Source of the DNA: Halomonas sp. 328
Lineage (GTDB): Bacteria; Pseudomonadota; Gammaproteobacteria; Pseudomonadales; Halomonadaceae
DNA: 64,000 nt
Direction: 5' to 3'
Assembly: GCF_015645095.1 (NCBI RefSeq)
Contig: NZ_JADOTW010000015.1
Coordinates: forward strand, 40,319-104,318
This document shows, piece by piece, positions 38,462-47,719 of this stretch. Positions within the stretch are counted from its first letter, which is position 1. Every line of letters starts with the position of its first letter. A model generated the notes under the pieces. It searched no databases, was not told where the DNA came from, and saw only the letters and a list, made by a program, of their open reading frames with translations. The translations under genes and the position numbers were made by a program.

Positions 38462-39895
38462 ATGCAAGAGACACAGACAACCGTTGCCGCCGCGCCCGGC
38501 GCGGCCACCAACAAACCCCGTGCCGCCCTCGGCATGAAGGCGCTGCTCGCCGTGGCGGTGGGCCTGGTGGTCTCCCAGGGCGTGATGGTGATCATGCTCC
38601 AGGGCGTGGGCATCGCCGGCGCCGCCTATATCGTGCCCCTGGCCATCGCCTGGGTGCTGGCGCTCTGTTACGCCGCCTCCTTCTCGGAGCTGGCGCTGAT
38701 GATTCCCCGGGCCGGCAGTTTGAGTGCCTACACCGAGGTGGCCCTCGGCCACTTCCCGGCGATTCTCGCCGTCTTCTCCGGTTATGTGGTGGTGGCGATG
38801 TTCGCCCTCTCCGCGGAGCTGCTTCTGGTCAACTACCTGCTCGGGGTGCTCTATCCGAGCCTGGGCGGTACCCAGTGGCTGGCCTTCGGCATCCTGGGGG
38901 TGTTCACGGCGCTCAACCTGCTGGGCATCGATATCTTCTCCAAGCTGCAGAACCTGCTGGCCTTCGTGATGGTGGTGGCCCTGACCCTGCTCGGCGTCAG
39001 CGCCCTGAGCGGTGGCTTCGCGCCCCACGAGATTCCCGCGGGGCAGATCTTCGGCGACTTCAACCTGGGCGACGGCGCCCTGACCCTGATCGCCCTGGCC
39101 ATCTGGGGCTATGTGGGGGTGGAGTTCGTCTGCCCGCTGGTGGGCGAGAGCCGCAACCCCGAGCGCAATATTCCCCGCGCCATGTTTATCGGCCTGACCA
39201 TGATCTTCGGCGTCTTCCTGCTCTACTGCCTGGGCGCGCTCTTCTACATTCCCCGCGAGACCCTGGTCGAGTCCGAGCTGCCCCACCTGGCCTATGCCAC
39301 CGCGGCCTTCGGCGGCTCCGGCACCTTCCTGCTCGCCGTGGCGGCGGTCACCGCCACCTGCAGCACCCTCAATACCTCCCTGGCCTCGGTGCCGCGGATG
39401 CTGCAGGGCATGGCCGAGCAGGGCCAGGTCTTCCCGATCCTCGGTCGCCTGACGCCGAAGAGCCGGGTGCCCTGGGTGGCAGTGCTCTTCATCGCCGGCG
39501 TCACCGGCCTGCCGCTGCTGATCTGGGGCAATGATCCGGGCACCGTGGGCCTGCTGCTGGTGGCTGCCGCCATCGCCTGGCTGCTCGCCTACATCATCGC
39601 CCACGTCAATGTGATCGCTCTGCGTCGCCGCTACCCCGACGCCCGGCGCCCGTACCGTACCCCCTTCTACCCGCTGCCCCAGGTGATCGGCATCGCCGGC
39701 ATGGTCTACGCCATCGTCTACGCCTCGCCGGCCCCCGAGCTGACCACCTGGATCTTCACCAGCGCGGGGGTGGTGCTGGGCATCGTCAGCCTGGTGGCCA
39801 TCGTCTGGATCAAGGGCGTGATGAAGAAGCCACTGTTCCGCCCCGAGCCGCTGGAGGCGCTGGTGCCCGACGCCAATCGCAAGGCCCAGGACTGA
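38462..39895 (+). CDS. APC superfamily amino acid/amine permease
   Basis: 477 residues with about 12 membrane segments and the APC-type opening GLVVSQGVMVIMLQGVGIAG. It is likely to import the amine or amino acid consumed by its neighbours. The ATG at 38462 has GAGGG upstream, unlike the ATG at 38447. It lies 86 bases after the dehydrogenase gene. Confidence 0.9.
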   Translation: MQETQTTVAAAPGAATNKPRAALGMKALLAVAVGLVVSQGVMVIMLQGVGIAGAAYIVPLAIAWVLALCYAASFSELALMIPRAGSLSAYTEVALGHFPAILAVFSGYVVVAMFALSAELLLVNYLLGVLYPSLGGTQWLAFGILGVFTALNLLGIDIFSKLQNLLAFVMVVALTLLGVSALSGGFAPHEIPAGQIFGDFNLGDGALTLIALAIWGYVGVEFVCPLVGESRNPERNIPRAMFIGLTMIFGVFLLYCLGALFYIPRETLVESELPHLAYATAAFGGSGTFLLAVAAVTATCSTLNTSLASVPRMLQGMAEQGQVFPILGRLTPKSRVPWVAVLFIAGVTGLPLLIWGNDPGTVGLLLVAAAIAWLLAYIIAHVNVIALRRRYPDARRPYRTPFYPLPQVIGIAGMVYAIVYASPAPELTTWIFTSAGVVLGIVSLVAIVWIKGVMKKPLFRPEPLEALVPDANRKAQD

Positions 39896-39970
39896 ACTCG
39901 ACATTCGGCGCCGGTGCTCCGGCCCGGCGCCACGAACCACTGCACGACCCCGAACGAACAGGAGTGACCC

Positions 39971-41392
39971 ATGAACAGCCTCAACCCCAAATTGACCGCC
40001 GTCGAAGCCGCCGAGAAGCAGCAAGTCTGGGAAGCCGATCGCGATCACTTCATGCACCCCTGGACCGACTTCTCCACCTTCAAGGAGACCGGCTCCATGG
40101 TCTTCACCGGCGCCGATGGGGTCTCCATCCAGGACGCCGACGGCAAGCGCTACCTGGACGGCATCGGCGGCCTCTGGTGCGTCAATATCGGCTATGGCCG
40201 CAAGGAGATCGCCGAGGCGGTGGCGGAGCAGATCTGCGCCATTCCCTACTTCTCCACCTTCGGTCACCACACCACGCCGCCGGCGGCCAAGCTTGCCGCC
40301 AAGCTGGCCGAGCTGGCCCCGGGGGACCTCAACCACGTCTTCTATGGCTGCGGCGGCTCGGTGGCCAACGACACCGCGGTACGCCTGATCCACTTCTACT
40401 TCAACCAGCTGGGCAAGCCCACCAAGAAGCAGATCATTTCGCGGATCGACGGCTACCACGGCAGCACCTACATGGCCATGTCGATCACCGGGGTCAAGTT
40501 CGACCACATCGGCTTCGATATCGACGAGCAACTGGTGCACCACATCTCCTGCCCCAACCCCTATCGCCGTGACCCGGGGCTCAGCGAAGAGGCATTCTGC
40601 CGCCAGAAGGTCCAGGAACTGGAGGACAAGATCCTCGAGATCGGCCCGGATAACGTGGCCGCCTTCTTCGCCGAGCCGATCATGGGCGCCGGCGGCGTGA
40701 TCGTGCCGCCCAAGGGCTACCACAAGGCGACCCTGGAGGTGTGCCGCAAGTACGACGTCCTCTATGTTTCCGACGAGGTGGTCACCGCCTTCGGCCGCCT
40801 GGGGCACATGTTCGCCTCCGAGGACGAGTTCGAGATCGTTCCCGATATCATCACCTGCGCCAAGGGCCTCACCTCCGGCTACCTGCCGCTGGGGGCGACG
40901 ATCTTCTCCGATCGCATCTACGAGGTGATCAGCAAGCCCCAGGCGGAGGGCGCCATCTTCACCCACGGTTTCACCTACTCCGGCCACCCGGTGAGCTGCG
41001 CCGCGGCACTGAAGAACATCGAGATCATCGAGCGCGAGGGCATCTGCGACCATGTGAAGGAGGTCGGCGCCTACTTCGAAGCACGTATCCGCGAGCTCGG
41101 CGAACTCGACCTGGTGGGCGACGTGCGTGGTCGCAAGTTCATGATCTGCCTGGAGAACGTGGCGAATAAAGAGACCAAGGAGCTGATCGATCCCAAGGCC
41201 AAGGTGGGCAACCGCATCGCCGACGCCTGCCAGAAGCGCGGCCTGATCGTGCGCCCCCTGGCGCATATGAACATCCTCTCGCCGACCCTGATCCTGACCC
41301 GCGAGGACGTCGACTTCGTCGCCGAGACCCTCAAGGAGAGCATCCTCGAGGTCACCGAAGGCCTGCGCGCCGAGGGCTACCTGGCCCGCTGA
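39971..41392 (+). CDS. Class III omega-aminotransferase
   Basis: 473 residues. PLP Lys sits in TCAKGLTSGY and the cofactor Asp in YVSDEVVTAFGR. The start HPWTDFSTFKETGSMVFTGA is like putrescine or omega-amino acid:pyruvate aminotransferases (SpuC type). The usual GSGSEANDT is replaced by GCGGSVANDT, losing the Glu. It probably deaminates a terminal amine, giving the aldehyde for the PuuC-like enzyme. AGGAG precedes the ATG. Confidence 0.9.
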   Translation: MNSLNPKLTAVEAAEKQQVWEADRDHFMHPWTDFSTFKETGSMVFTGADGVSIQDADGKRYLDGIGGLWCVNIGYGRKEIAEAVAEQICAIPYFSTFGHHTTPPAAKLAAKLAELAPGDLNHVFYGCGGSVANDTAVRLIHFYFNQLGKPTKKQIISRIDGYHGSTYMAMSITGVKFDHIGFDIDEQLVHHISCPNPYRRDPGLSEEAFCRQKVQELEDKILEIGPDNVAAFFAEPIMGAGGVIVPPKGYHKATLEVCRKYDVLYVSDEVVTAFGRLGHMFASEDEFEIVPDIITCAKGLTSGYLPLGATIFSDRIYEVISKPQAEGAIFTHGFTYSGHPVSCAAALKNIEIIEREGICDHVKEVGAYFEARIRELGELDLVGDVRGRKFMICLENVANKETKELIDPKAKVGNRIADACQKRGLIVRPLAHMNILSPTLILTREDVDFVAETLKESILEVTEGLRAEGYLAR

Positions 41393-41413
41393 GCCCAACG
41401 CTTACCACCCACC

Positions 41414-41435
41414 GAGGCCGGCCTTTGCCGGCCTC
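41414..41435. terminator. Hairpin after the aminotransferase gene
   Basis: A 9-bp stem GAGGCCGGC with GCCGGCCTC and a CTTT loop, followed by only TT. It is a plausible weak terminator. Confidence 0.6.
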
Positions 41436-41547
41436 TTGCGTGGTGGTGGGCAGGGGGACGGGAGGCGATTGTGCCTGCAGGGAAGCCGGTCGGGCTGCTA
41501 GAATACGCCCGATCTGGCTACCCTGACCCGAGGAGTCTCCGACCTCC

Positions 41548-42240
41548 ATGTCTCACCGCGACTTCAAGCTTGCCCCCTCCATCCTTTCCGCCGACTTCGC
41601 CCGCCTGGGCGAGGAAGTGGACAACGTGCTGGCCGCCGGCGCCGATATCGTCCACTTCGACGTGATGGACAACCACTATGTGCCCAACCTGACCATCGGT
41701 CCCATGGTCTGCAAGGCGCTGCGCAACCATGGGGTCACCGCGCCCATCGATGCCCACCTGATGGTCAAGCCGGTGGATCGCCTGATCGGTGACTTTATCG
41801 AGGCCGGGGCCAGCTATATCACCTTCCACCCGGAAGCCTCCGATCATATCGACCGCTCCCTGCAGCTGATTCGCGACGGCGGCTGCCGGTCGGGCCTGGT
41901 CTTCAACCCGGCCACGCCGCTCTCCTTCCTCGATCATGTGATGGACAAGGTCGACATGATCCTGCTGATGAGCGTCAACCCGGGCTTCGGCGGCCAGTCC
42001 TTCCTGCCCGGCACCCTGGACAAGCTGCGCGAGGCGCGTCGGCGCATCGATGCCTCCGGCTACGATATCCGCCTGGAGATCGATGGCGGGGTCAAGGTGG
42101 ACAACATCGCCGAGATCGCCCGGGCCGGGGCCGACACCTTCGTGGCGGGGTCCGCGGTCTTCAATGCCGGCCGCGCCGAGGATCCCCATCGCTATGACAG
42201 CGTGATCCAGGCCTTCCGCGACGAGCTGGCCAAGGCCTGA
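41548..42240 (+). CDS. rpe: Ribulose-phosphate 3-epimerase
   Basis: 230 residues. [35 protein letters not shown] and [10 protein letters not shown] are the epimerase blocks, including metal and catalytic Asp and His residues. It interconverts ribulose 5-phosphate and xylulose 5-phosphate. GAGGAG lies a little far upstream. The next gene starts directly after its stop. Confidence 0.97.
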   Translation: MSHRDFKLAPSILSADFARLGEEVDNVLAAGADIVHFDVMDNHYVPNLTIGPMVCKALRNHGVTAPIDAHLMVKPVDRLIGDFIEAGASYITFHPEASDHIDRSLQLIRDGGCRSGLVFNPATPLSFLDHVMDKVDMILLMSVNPGFGGQSFLPGTLDKLREARRRIDASGYDIRLEIDGGVKVDNIAEIARAGADTFVAGSAVFNAGRAEDPHRYDSVIQAFRDELAKA

Positions 42241-42519
42241 ATGCCTGCCCCCGAGCGCCGCTGGCACCTCTACCTGCTGGAGACCGCCGGCGGCGCCCTC
42301 TATACCGGTATCACCACCGATGTGGCGCGGCGCCTGGAGCAGCACCGCGCCGGGCGCGGCGCCAAGGCGCTGCGCGGCAAGGGGCCGCTGACCCTCAGGT
42401 ATCAAGCGCCCATGGCCAGCCACGGCGAGGCGCTGCGCCAGGAGGCCGCCCTGAAGCGCCTCTCCGCGGCCCAGAAACGCGCCTGGCTGGCACGGCAAGA
42501 GATCGCCGGCGGGGATTAG
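42241..42519 (+). CDS. GIY-YIG nuclease domain protein (YhbQ-like)
   Basis: 92 residues, one complete GIY-YIG domain: [19 protein letters not shown] with the later catalytic Arg (RRLEQH) and Glu ([11 protein letters not shown]). Members act on branched or damaged DNA. ATG follows the rpe TGA with no gap. Confidence 0.93.
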   Translation: MPAPERRWHLYLLETAGGALYTGITTDVARRLEQHRAGRGAKALRGKGPLTLRYQAPMASHGEALRQEAALKRLSAAQKRAWLARQEIAGGD

Positions 42520-42595
42520 CCGGCGCTTTTGCTATGCTGCAAGGGTTTGCCGGGCAAACCACCTCGACTTGAATGGAATGGAAAAAGGACGACTT

Positions 42596-43453
42596 ATGGA
42601 TGCGAATGGGGTAGTGACCTATCTGCAGACTTCCGGGGCGAGCTTCGCCGTGAACCTGGTGGCGGCTCTCGCCATCTTCCTGATCGGGCGCTGGGCGGCC
42701 AAGCTGCTGCACAAGCTGGCCACCAAGGCCATGGAGCGGGGCAAGGTGGAGCCGCTGCTGGTCAAGTTCCTGGGCAATATCCTCTATGCGCTACTGCTGG
42801 TCTTCGTGGTGCTGGCGGCCATCAGCCGGGTGGGCATCCAGACCGCCTCGCTGATCGCCGTACTCGGTGCCGCCGGCCTGGCGGTGGGCCTGGCCCTGCA
42901 GGGGGCGCTTGCCAACTTCGCTGCCGGGGTGATGGTGATCATCTTCCGACCCTACAAGATCGGCGACTTCGTCGAAGCCGGCGGCGTGGCGGGCGTCGTC
43001 GACAACGTGCAGATCTTCACCACCGAGCTGAAGACCGGCGACAACCGCCGCATCATCGTGCCCAATGGCCAGATGCTCAATGGCGCCATCACCAACTATT
43101 CCAGCCATGACACCCGCCGGGTCGACCTGGTGGTGAGCGTGGGTTACGAGGACGACGTGGATACCGTGCGCCGGGTGCTGCAGGAAGTGCTGGCCGCCGA
43201 CGAGCGTATCCTGCCGGAGCCGGCCCCCAATATCCGCATGAACGCCATGGCCGACTCCAGCATCGACTGGATCGTGCGCCCCTGGGTCAAGGCGGCGGAC
43301 TACTGGAACGTCTACTGGGACCTGACCGAGCAGATCAAGCGGCGCTTCGATGCCGAGGGCATCAGCATTCCCTTCCCCCAGCGCGACGTGCACCTCTACC
43401 ACCACGGGGCCGAAGCGGCACCGGCCGAGGCGATCCCCGCCAAGGTGGACTAG
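42596..43453 (+). CDS. mscS: Small-conductance mechanosensitive channel MscS
   Basis: 285 residues. Three membrane segments, with the pore helix VLGAAGLAVGLALQGALANFAAG (Gly/Ala-rich, as in E. coli TM3), then the beta domain (RPYKIGDFVEAGG) and a C-terminal alpha/beta domain. It releases solutes on hypo-osmotic shock, important in a halophile. AAGGA precedes the ATG at 42596. The TAG stop is also the first three bases of a MITE-like element. Confidence 0.95.
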   Translation: MDANGVVTYLQTSGASFAVNLVAALAIFLIGRWAAKLLHKLATKAMERGKVEPLLVKFLGNILYALLLVFVVLAAISRVGIQTASLIAVLGAAGLAVGLALQGALANFAAGVMVIIFRPYKIGDFVEAGGVAGVVDNVQIFTTELKTGDNRRIIVPNGQMLNGAITNYSSHDTRRVDLVVSVGYEDDVDTVRRVLQEVLAADERILPEPAPNIRMNAMADSSIDWIVRPWVKAADYWNVYWDLTEQIKRRFDAEGISIPFPQRDVHLYHHGAEAAPAEAIPAKVD

Positions 43454-43612
43454 GCTATGTCCGAAAACTGGCTGCGCTCGGCCATACGGCGTTAAAAATC
43501 GGCTTAAAGTACTCATTTACACCGCGTAAACTCGCACGCGAGCCCGGTCCGTCTTTTCGCCGATTTTTGCCTTGTCTGACCTTCGCTCGCCGATTTTTCA
43601 GACAAAAGCCTA
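43451..43612. mobile_element. MITE-like 162-bp element with imperfect terminal inverted repeats
   Basis: The left end TAGGCTATGTCCGAAAA and the right end (inverse) TAGGCTTTTGTCTGAAAA match with two mismatches and one gap. Interior AAAAATCGGC (43494-43503) and two GCCGATTTTT copies add secondary structure. There is no open frame. The left end contains the mscS stop codon. Confidence 0.6.
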
Positions 43613-43631
43613 AGGCCAGCGCCCGACCACG

Positions 43632-43667
43632 AAAAAGGCCGCCGAGCAGTGCTCGGCGGCCTTTTTT
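43632..43667. terminator. Bidirectional terminator between mscS and ndh
   Basis: GGCCGCCGAGC pairs with GCTCGGCGGCC over an AGT loop, with five A before and six T after. It ends ndh on the minus strand and any plus-strand transcript from mscS. Confidence 0.93.
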
Positions 43668-43687
43668 GATGCCAGTGTTGCCGGGGC

Positions 43688-44986
43688 TTAGTGCAGCTTC
43701 ATCTTCGGCCGCAGGAAGCGGTTCAGCCCATCCACCACCACCGTCATGCCGGTCTTGATGGCGCCATGAATGGCGAACTGGTGCATGCGGTAGAGGGAGG
43801 CGTAGAACATCTTCGCCAGGCGCCCCTCGATAAACAGGCTGCGTGCCGAGGCGCCGCGCATCAGGCTGCCCACCGCATCGAAGTGGGCCAGGGAGATCAG
43901 CGAGCCGCGGTCGCGGAAGGTGAACTCCTTGAGCGGCTTGTCGGCCAGGGCCGCGCGCAGGTTGCGGTAGAGCACCCCAGCCTGCTGGTGGGCGGCCTGG
44001 GCCCGGGGTGGCACCCGCTTGCCGTCCGGTTGGGGGCAGCTGGCGCAGTCGCCGAAGGCGAAGATGCGCTCGTCGTCCAGGCTCTGCAGGGTGGGGTGCA
44101 CCTTGACCTGGTGATTGCGCTCGGTGGCAAGCCCCAGCTCGGAGAGGAAGGGCGGCGCCTTGATGCCGGCGGCCCAGACGCTGAGGTCGGTCTCGATCTT
44201 CTCGCCCTCGGCGGTGATAAAGCCCCTCTCGGTGACCTGGGTGACCCGGGTATCCGCATGGATATGCACGCCGAGCTTCTCCAGCTCCTTGTGCACCGCC
44301 TTGCCGATGCGCGCCGGCAGGGCGGGCAGCACGCCGGGGGCGGCCTCCACCAGGTGGACCTGCACCTGGCTCGCCTCGATGGAGGTGAAGCCATAGCTCT
44401 TGAGCATCTTGGAGGCGTCATAGAGCTCCGCGGCCAGCTCCACCCCGGTGGCCCCGGCGCCGATGATGCCCACCGTCAGTTTGGGATGGGTACGCCGCTC
44501 CGGCGCGCTGTAGCGCAGGAAGGTATTGAGCATGTCGTGGCGGAAGGCCTCGGCCTGCTGCGGGCAGTCGAGGAAGTGGCAGTGCTCGGCGACCCCGGGG
44601 GTGCCGAAATCGTTGGAGACGCTGCCGAGTGCCAGCACCAGGTAGTCGTAGTCGAGGTGCCGGGCCGGCAGTATCACGTGGCCCTCGTCGTCGAGGATCG
44701 GCGCCAGGGTCAGGCGGCGGGCCTGGCGATCGATATCGCTCAGGGTGCCGCGCTGGAACTGGTAGCCATGGCTCTTGGAGTGGCCCTGGTAGGAGACCTC
44801 ATCGAGGCCCGAGTCGAGGGCGCCGGTGGCCACTTCATGTAGAAGGGGTTTCCAGATATGGGTGGGGTTGCGATCGACGAGGACGATCTCGGCGCGCTGG
44901 CGCTTGCCGAGCTTGCGACCGAGCCGGGTGACCAGCTCGAGTCCGCCCGCGCCTCCGCCAACCACCACGATGCGTGGTAGTGTCAT
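43688..44986 (-). CDS. ndh: NADH dehydrogenase type II
   Basis: 432 residues. The FAD motif VVVGGGAGGLEL is at 6-17 and the NADH motif IIGAGATGVELAAE near 172-185, followed by FAFGDCASCP. It is the non-proton-pumping respiratory NADH:quinone oxidoreductase at the inner membrane. The ATG at 44986 has AGGAG before it; the 49-codon upstream extension has no family match. Confidence 0.95.
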   Translation of the reverse strand: MTLPRIVVVGGGAGGLELVTRLGRKLGKRQRAEIVLVDRNPTHIWKPLLHEVATGALDSGLDEVSYQGHSKSHGYQFQRGTLSDIDRQARRLTLAPILDDEGHVILPARHLDYDYLVLALGSVSNDFGTPGVAEHCHFLDCPQQAEAFRHDMLNTFLRYSAPERRTHPKLTVGIIGAGATGVELAAELYDASKMLKSYGFTSIEASQVQVHLVEAAPGVLPALPARIGKAVHKELEKLGVHIHADTRVTQVTERGFITAEGEKIETDLSVWAAGIKAPPFLSELGLATERNHQVKVHPTLQSLDDERIFAFGDCASCPQPDGKRVPPRAQAAHQQAGVLYRNLRAALADKPLKEFTFRDRGSLISLAHFDAVGSLMRGASARSLFIEGRLAKMFYASLYRMHQFAIHGAIKTGMTVVVDGLNRFLRPKMKLH

Positions 44987-45272
44987 GGAGACTCCTGACA
45001 AAGTGTGAAAAGGCAAGGTTTGAAATAGTTGCCCGGGGTCAGGACACTGGCCTCGATACGGCGGTCGGGCGTCACGGCGGGGGTGTCGTAGGCGTCCGGC
45101 CGAGTAGGGGGGGGGATGCCCTGGAGTCGGCAACGGCTGGCCCTAGCATAACGCTACGACGTTCGTCTGCCTATGGGCGACGGGCAAAAAGCGGAAGATT
45201 TTTTCGTAATATTACATGCATAATCGGCATGGCCGATTCGTCCCCTCTCAGACACTCGCCAAGGAGCCCCTT

Positions 45273-45938
45273 ATGCACCCCAGCCTGGACGGCATCACCC
45301 TGGTCACCTTCGACCTGGACGGCACCCTGGTGGACTCGGTTCCCGACCTGGCCGCGGCGGTGGACCTCACCCTCGCCGACCTGGCCCTGCCCGCCGCCGG
45401 CGAGGTCAAGGTGCGCGACTGGGTAGGCAACGGCGCCCGGGTCCTGGTGGAGCGGGCACTGACGGCAGCGCTGGGCCGCGCCCCCGAGGCCGAGCACCTG
45501 GAAGCGGCCCATCAGCGTTTCCTGCATCACTATGGCCAGGCGCCCAATGTTCGCACCCGGCTCTACCCCGGGGTGCGCGAGGCCCTGACGGGGCTCGCCG
45601 AGCGGGGCCTGATCCTGACGCTGGTGACCAACAAGCCGGTGGCCTTTATCGCGCCGATCCTCGAGGGGCTGGGCATCGACGGTTGCTTCGCCCGCTGCCT
45701 GGGGGGCGACTCCCTGCCCGAGAAGAAACCCCACCCGGCGCCACTACTGGCCATGAGCGAGCATTTCGACGTGCCGCCGTCGCGCTGCCTGATGGTGGGG
45801 GATTCCCGCCACGATATCGCCGCCGGGCGGGCCGCGGGCTTTCGCACCCTGGCGGTGCCCTACGGTTACAATCACGGCGAGCCGGTAGCGGCCAGCGGCC
45901 CGGATGGCATGGTTGAATCGCTGGCGGAACTCGTTTAG
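45273..45938 (+). CDS. gph: Phosphoglycolate phosphatase
   Basis: 221 residues of HAD type. Nucleophile Asp14 and Asp16 are in FDLDGTLVDS, followed by LTLVTNK, GGDSLPEKKPHPAP and MVGDSRHDI. It removes 2-phosphoglycolate. AAGGAG precedes the ATG at 45273. The gph-trpE neighbourhood is widely conserved in gammaproteobacteria. Confidence 0.95.
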   Translation: MHPSLDGITLVTFDLDGTLVDSVPDLAAAVDLTLADLALPAAGEVKVRDWVGNGARVLVERALTAALGRAPEAEHLEAAHQRFLHHYGQAPNVRTRLYPGVREALTGLAERGLILTLVTNKPVAFIAPILEGLGIDGCFARCLGGDSLPEKKPHPAPLLAMSEHFDVPPSRCLMVGDSRHDIAAGRAAGFRTLAVPYGYNHGEPVAASGPDGMVESLAELV

Positions 45939-45986
45939 TGTTCCTTCGCTAAGGTGCTATAAAAAATGCCGATTTGATAAGAAGTT

Positions 45987-45994
45987 GCTATAAC
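45987..45994 (+). promoter_or_regulatory. Extended -10 promoter candidate for trpE
   Basis: TGCTATAAC fits an extended -10 element about 25 bases before the leader peptide start. TTGATA at 45974-45979 is too close to act as its -35. Confidence 0.45.
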
Positions 45995-46017
45995 TTTCTC
46001 GCACGGACACCACTCTC

Positions 46018-46092
46018 ATGCCCGGTCATTTCCCTTCGAATCGCCAGGGCCTCGCCACCCTGATGCGCGAGGTCAAGCGCTGGCGATGGTGA
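46018..46092 (+). CDS. trpL: trp leader peptide ahead of trpE
   Basis: A 24-residue peptide ending KRWRW, with two Trp codons (46081-46083 and 46087-46089) directly before the TGA. It precedes a GC hairpin and trpE. This is the expected layout for ribosome-stalling attenuation of tryptophan synthesis. No clear Shine-Dalgarno was found, so the start is less sure than the Trp codons. Confidence 0.7.
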   Translation: MPGHFPSNRQGLATLMREVKRWRW

Positions 46093-46100
46093 TGCCCTCG

Positions 46101-46131
46101 GGCCGCTCCGGCGGCCGCCGCTAGCCATTTT
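46101..46131 (+). terminator. Attenuator hairpin candidate before trpE
   Basis: GGCCGC (46101-46106) pairs with GCGGCC (46111-46116) over TCCG. The T run (46128-46131) is 11 bases further on, so this is a poor classical terminator; the alternative antiterminator fold could not be settled by eye. Confidence 0.5.
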
Positions 46132-46160
46132 CCGAGACACCACCAAAGGATCTGACGGGC

Positions 46161-47660
46161 ATGATGACCCCCGACCGCTTTCAGGAGCTGGCCCAGGCCG
46201 GCTATAACCGCATTCCCGTGACCCGGGAGGTGCTGGCCGACCTCGACACCCCGCTTTCCACCTACCTCAAGCTGGCCCAGGCGCCCTGGACCTTCCTGCT
46301 CGAATCGGTGCAGGGGGGCGAGAAGTGGGGCCGCTACTCGATCATCGGCCTGCCGTGCCGGGAGCGCCTCGAGGTGCGCGGCTTCACCGTGCGCCACCTG
46401 GATGGCGACCAGGTGATCGAGGAGGCCGAGGTGGAGGACCCGCTGGCCTGGATCGAGGCCTTCCAGTCCCGCTTCAAGGTGCCGCAGCTGGACGACCAGC
46501 CGCGTTTCGACGGTGGCCTGGTGGGCTACTTCGGCTACGACACCATTCGCTACGTGGAGCCGCGGCTGCGCAGCGCCGCGGCCGCCGCCAAGGCCGACCC
46601 CCTGGGGGTGCCGGATATCCTGCTGATGGTCTGCGAGGAGCTGGTGGTCTTCGACAACCTCTCCGGTCGCCTGACCCTCTGGACCCATGCCGATCCCGCC
46701 GAGGCGGATGCCTATGAGCAGGCCCGGGAGCGCCTCGAGCGCCTCGAGATCCGCCTGCGCAGCGCCACCGTCAATACCCAGAGTCCCGGTACCGGGGCGC
46801 CGGCGGTGGAGGAGGGGGACTTCACCTCCGGCTTCACCGAGGACGGCTTCAAGGCCGCGGTGGCGACCATCAAGGAGTACGTGCTGGCCGGCGACGTCAT
46901 GCAGTGCGTGCCCTCCCAGCGCATGTCGATCGGCTACCAGGCGCCGCCGCTGGACCTCTACCGGGCCCTGCGCAGCCTCAACCCCTCGCCCTACATGTTC
47001 TTCCTCGACCTGGGCGACCACCAGGTGGTGGGCTCCTCCCCGGAGATCCTCACCCGCCTGGAGGAGGGCGAGGTGACGGTGCGGCCCATCGCCGGCACCC
47101 GGGTGCGCGGCAAGACCGAGGCGGAAGACCTGGCCCTGGAGAAGGACCTGCTGGCCGACCCCAAGGAGGTGGCCGAGCACCTGATGCTGATCGACCTGGG
47201 GCGCAACGACGTGGGGCGCATCAGTCGTACCGGCACGGTCAAGGTCACCGACCAGATGGTGGTGGAGCGCTACTCCCATGTGATGCATATCGTCTCCAAC
47301 GTCACCGGCCAGTTGAAGCCGGGGTTGACCGCCATGGACGTGCTGCGCGCCACCTTCCCGGCGGGCACCCTCTCCGGGGCGCCGAAGATCCGCGCCATGG
47401 AGATCATCGACGAGCTGGAGCCGGTCAAGCGCGGTGTCTACTCCGGCGCCGTGGGCTACCTCTCCTGGCACGGCAACATGGACACCGCCATCGCCATCCG
47501 CACCGCGGTGATCAAGGACGGCCAGTTGCATGTGCAGGCCGGCGCCGGCATCGTCGCCGACTCGGTGCCCGAGCTGGAGTGGCAGGAGACCCTCAACAAG
47601 GGCCGCGCCCTGTTCCGCGCCGTGGCCATGGCCGAACGCGGCCTCGATAACCTGGAATAG
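46161..47660 (+). CDS. trpE: Anthranilate synthase component I
   Basis: 499 residues. It makes anthranilate from chorismate with the TrpG glutaminase. The feedback-site [15 protein letters not shown] lies near the N-terminus. The chorismate-binding part includes [23 protein letters not shown] and [18 protein letters not shown]. It ends [11 protein letters not shown], and the last 37 bases of the gene recur at 59606-59642. Its partner trpG is 13 kb away across the siderophore block. Confidence 0.97.
   Translation: MMTPDRFQELAQAGYNRIPVTREVLADLDTPLSTYLKLAQAPWTFLLESVQGGEKWGRYSIIGLPCRERLEVRGFTVRHLDGDQVIEEAEVEDPLAWIEAFQSRFKVPQLDDQPRFDGGLVGYFGYDTIRYVEPRLRSAAAAAKADPLGVPDILLMVCEELVVFDNLSGRLTLWTHADPAEADAYEQARERLERLEIRLRSATVNTQSPGTGAPAVEEGDFTSGFTEDGFKAAVATIKEYVLAGDVMQCVPSQRMSIGYQAPPLDLYRALRSLNPSPYMFFLDLGDHQVVGSSPEILTRLEEGEVTVRPIAGTRVRGKTEAEDLALEKDLLADPKEVAEHLMLIDLGRNDVGRISRTGTVKVTDQMVVERYSHVMHIVSNVTGQLKPGLTAMDVLRATFPAGTLSGAPKIRAMEIIDELEPVKRGVYSGAVGYLSWHGNMDTAIAIRTAVIKDGQLHVQAGAGIVADSVPELEWQETLNKGRALFRAVAMAERGLDNLE
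47623..47659 (+). repeat. 37-bp direct repeat, copy 1 (trpE 3' end)
   Basis: Identical over 37 bases to 59606-59642. It encodes the last residues of TrpE up to the TA of its TAG stop. The two copies bracket the siderophore block, 11,983 bases apart. Confidence 0.95.
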
Positions 47661-47719
47661 GCCCTGGTGGGCGGGACGCCTCCCGCCCCGAGGCCGGGCC
47701 TCGCCTGCAAGGAGAGCGC

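Noticed and set aside
38372..41398. A 1008-codon open frame on the minus strand opposite the permease and aminotransferase genes
   Set aside because: It is antisense to two well-supported genes, has a His/Gly/Gln-rich shadow composition and matches no family. High GC keeps antisense frames open.
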